A stretch of DNA of 64,000 nt, taken from contig JAAROD010000029.1 of assembly GCA_012274445.1 (NCBI GenBank), positions 1,178,001 to 1,242,000 on the forward strand, in the 5' to 3' direction. The translations under genes were made by a program, and so were the position numbers. The first letter of the stretch is position 1. Each line of letters opens with the position of its first letter. The DNA comes from Sclerotiophoma versabilis. Its lineage: Eukaryota > Ascomycota > Dothideomycetes > Pleosporales > Didymellaceae. Of the stretch, positions 63,159 to 64,000 are shown piece after piece. Below the pieces are notes generated by a model, which worked only from the letters and a program-made list of their open reading frames with translations, did not search any database and was not told the DNA's origin.

Positions 63159-63646
63159 TCAAAACCATACAACCTCCCCATTACCCTCTAACTTCCCCTT
63201 GCTCTCCAACTCTTTCACCGTTTCCTTGATCCTGGCTACCATTGCCTTCCCATACTCTGGTCCAGGGGGTGGCGTGGGCTTTGTCGTATCAGGTCTCAGC
63301 CACGGTACATCTTTCGTTCCTTTTGCAGCCTCACGCAGTTCCTGAATACCCTGATCATCAAAAGCCGCGCCTAGCAACACGGCGACGGGTGTCTTTTCAT
63401 AGTTCTCCGACCCCAAGTTGGAGCCAGATGATCCGGGGTTTTCGCCTCGGAGAAGGGCGGGGATTTGCTGTTTCCCAGTTTCGACGGTCTGGATGAATCG
63501 AATGACTGAACTGCAAGTTAGGACGATCGGATAAACATAGGCAGATGGTCTGGTGTACCTTCGAATTCGGGTTTCAAGTTCTCGATCACCACGGCGCCGA
63601 TGGCTTCGGTCTTACCGCACAGAATCACGGGGTGCGGTGAGGGCAT
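63159..63646 (-). CDS. Small conserved fungal protein (144 aa, 2 exons)
   Basis: Minus-strand exons 63646-63559 and 63505-63159. It starts MPSPHPVILCGKTEAIGAVV, a beta-strand and Gly-containing turn that looks like the start of a nucleotide-binding fold. The 53-nt intron needs the second of two acceptors (TTGCAGTTCAG), because only that keeps the frame and gives KPEFEVIRFIQTVETGKQ. The second exon contains PALLRGENPGSS, then TPVAVLLGAAFDDQGIQELR and a Lys/Glu-rich end. Dothideomycete and eurotiomycete genomes carry small proteins of this shape, but I cannot name a function. Cytosolic location is likely as no signal is seen. Confidence 0.76.
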
Positions 63647-64000
63647 TGCAGCAAATGTACGTGATACGAAGGCGGGTCTTGGGTTCTGTTGAACGAGTGC
63701 CAAGCGAAGTGCTCATGCCCGAGTTGAGTGTTGGACGTTAAGACTGAGGATTGAGGCACCGTGGTGCTGTGCAGAGGACATGTCATCTTATGCGGGGCGC
63801 CTTGACGCAGTGGGCAATGAGCAGTAAGCAACAAGACCTCCACACTGCCCTTGTACATATTGATTGTCGCAAAGAGCATGGATACAAGATACGATTCGGA
63901 CAATAAATACCTCCAGGATTCGTGACTCCGTCTTGGGCGTCTACAATACTCTTACATCCATGAGCCCATGGGTTGTGTATATGAGATTCGCCGGCTTCGA
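63647..64000. other. Right flank, no gene recognised
   Basis: It contains the promoter of the small conserved gene. The minus-strand frame at 63625-63903 has no domain and overlaps the chosen start. Confidence 0.5.

Noticed and set aside
1..64000. tRNA, rRNA or CRISPR loci
   Set aside because: I looked for T-loop (GGTTCGA) patterns with matching stems and for spaced identical repeats and found none that held up. CRISPR is not expected in a fungal nuclear genome.

Overview
This window is nuclear DNA from a filamentous ascomycete (Pezizomycotina, most likely a dothideomycete). The evidence is many short introns (about 44-87 nt) with GTAAGT/GTATGC-type donors and CTAAC/CTGAC branch sites, plus fungal-only families: PilA/Pil1 eisosome protein, Spc7/KNL1, a Zn2Cys6 transcription factor, histidine acid phosphatase, a MARVEL protein and a Tom37/Sam37 protein. 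There is no operon logic. Genes lie on both strands, often as divergent pairs. All exon structures below were built by hand from splice signals and reading-frame continuity.

Layout. 1-6.3 kb: a secreted protein of unknown function and a 1201-residue Ser-rich protein with a hydrophobic C-terminus. 6.8-12.7 kb: a secreted type-B carboxylesterase converging on the kinetochore scaffold Spc7/KNL1. 13.5-18.7 kb: a Zn2Cys6 regulator, a small protein made only of the N-terminal domain of a Harbinger-type transposase, a putatively myristoylated protein and a mini-catalase. 19-24.3 kb: a secreted histidine phosphatase, an alpha/beta hydrolase, an 8-bp minisatellite and threonine dehydratase (ILV1). 24.5-27.7 kb: an ankyrin gene broken by one stop codon, and a GH17 glucanase. 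27.7-30.3 kb: no intact gene. 30.3-31.7 kb: a 3-hydroxyisobutyrate-dehydrogenase-family enzyme with a repeated C-terminal domain. 31.7-38.7 kb: a 7-kb gene-poor stretch.

38.7-52 kb is dense again: a conserved unknown protein divergent from a Sam37-like mitochondrial import subunit, the eisosome protein Pil1, an F-box-like protein, the inner kinetochore protein CENP-U/Ame1 divergent from a twin CX9C protein, and a MARVEL-type membrane protein. 52-64 kb: a cytochrome P450, a cytochrome b5-like membrane protein divergent from nicotinate phosphoribosyltransferase (NPT1), a small single-pass membrane protein and a small conserved unknown protein.

The genes are mostly housekeeping and do not form one pathway. 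Two encode kinetochore proteins (KNL1 and CENP-U), but they are 35 kb apart. The P450 has no biosynthetic partners beside it. I found no convincing complete new system. The best leads are the domesticated-looking transposase fragment, the nonsense-split ankyrin gene, the repeated DELSP motif in CENP-U, the two-variant minisatellite in front of ILV1, and three phased TTTGACG copies in a divergent promoter. I saw no tRNA, rRNA or CRISPR array.
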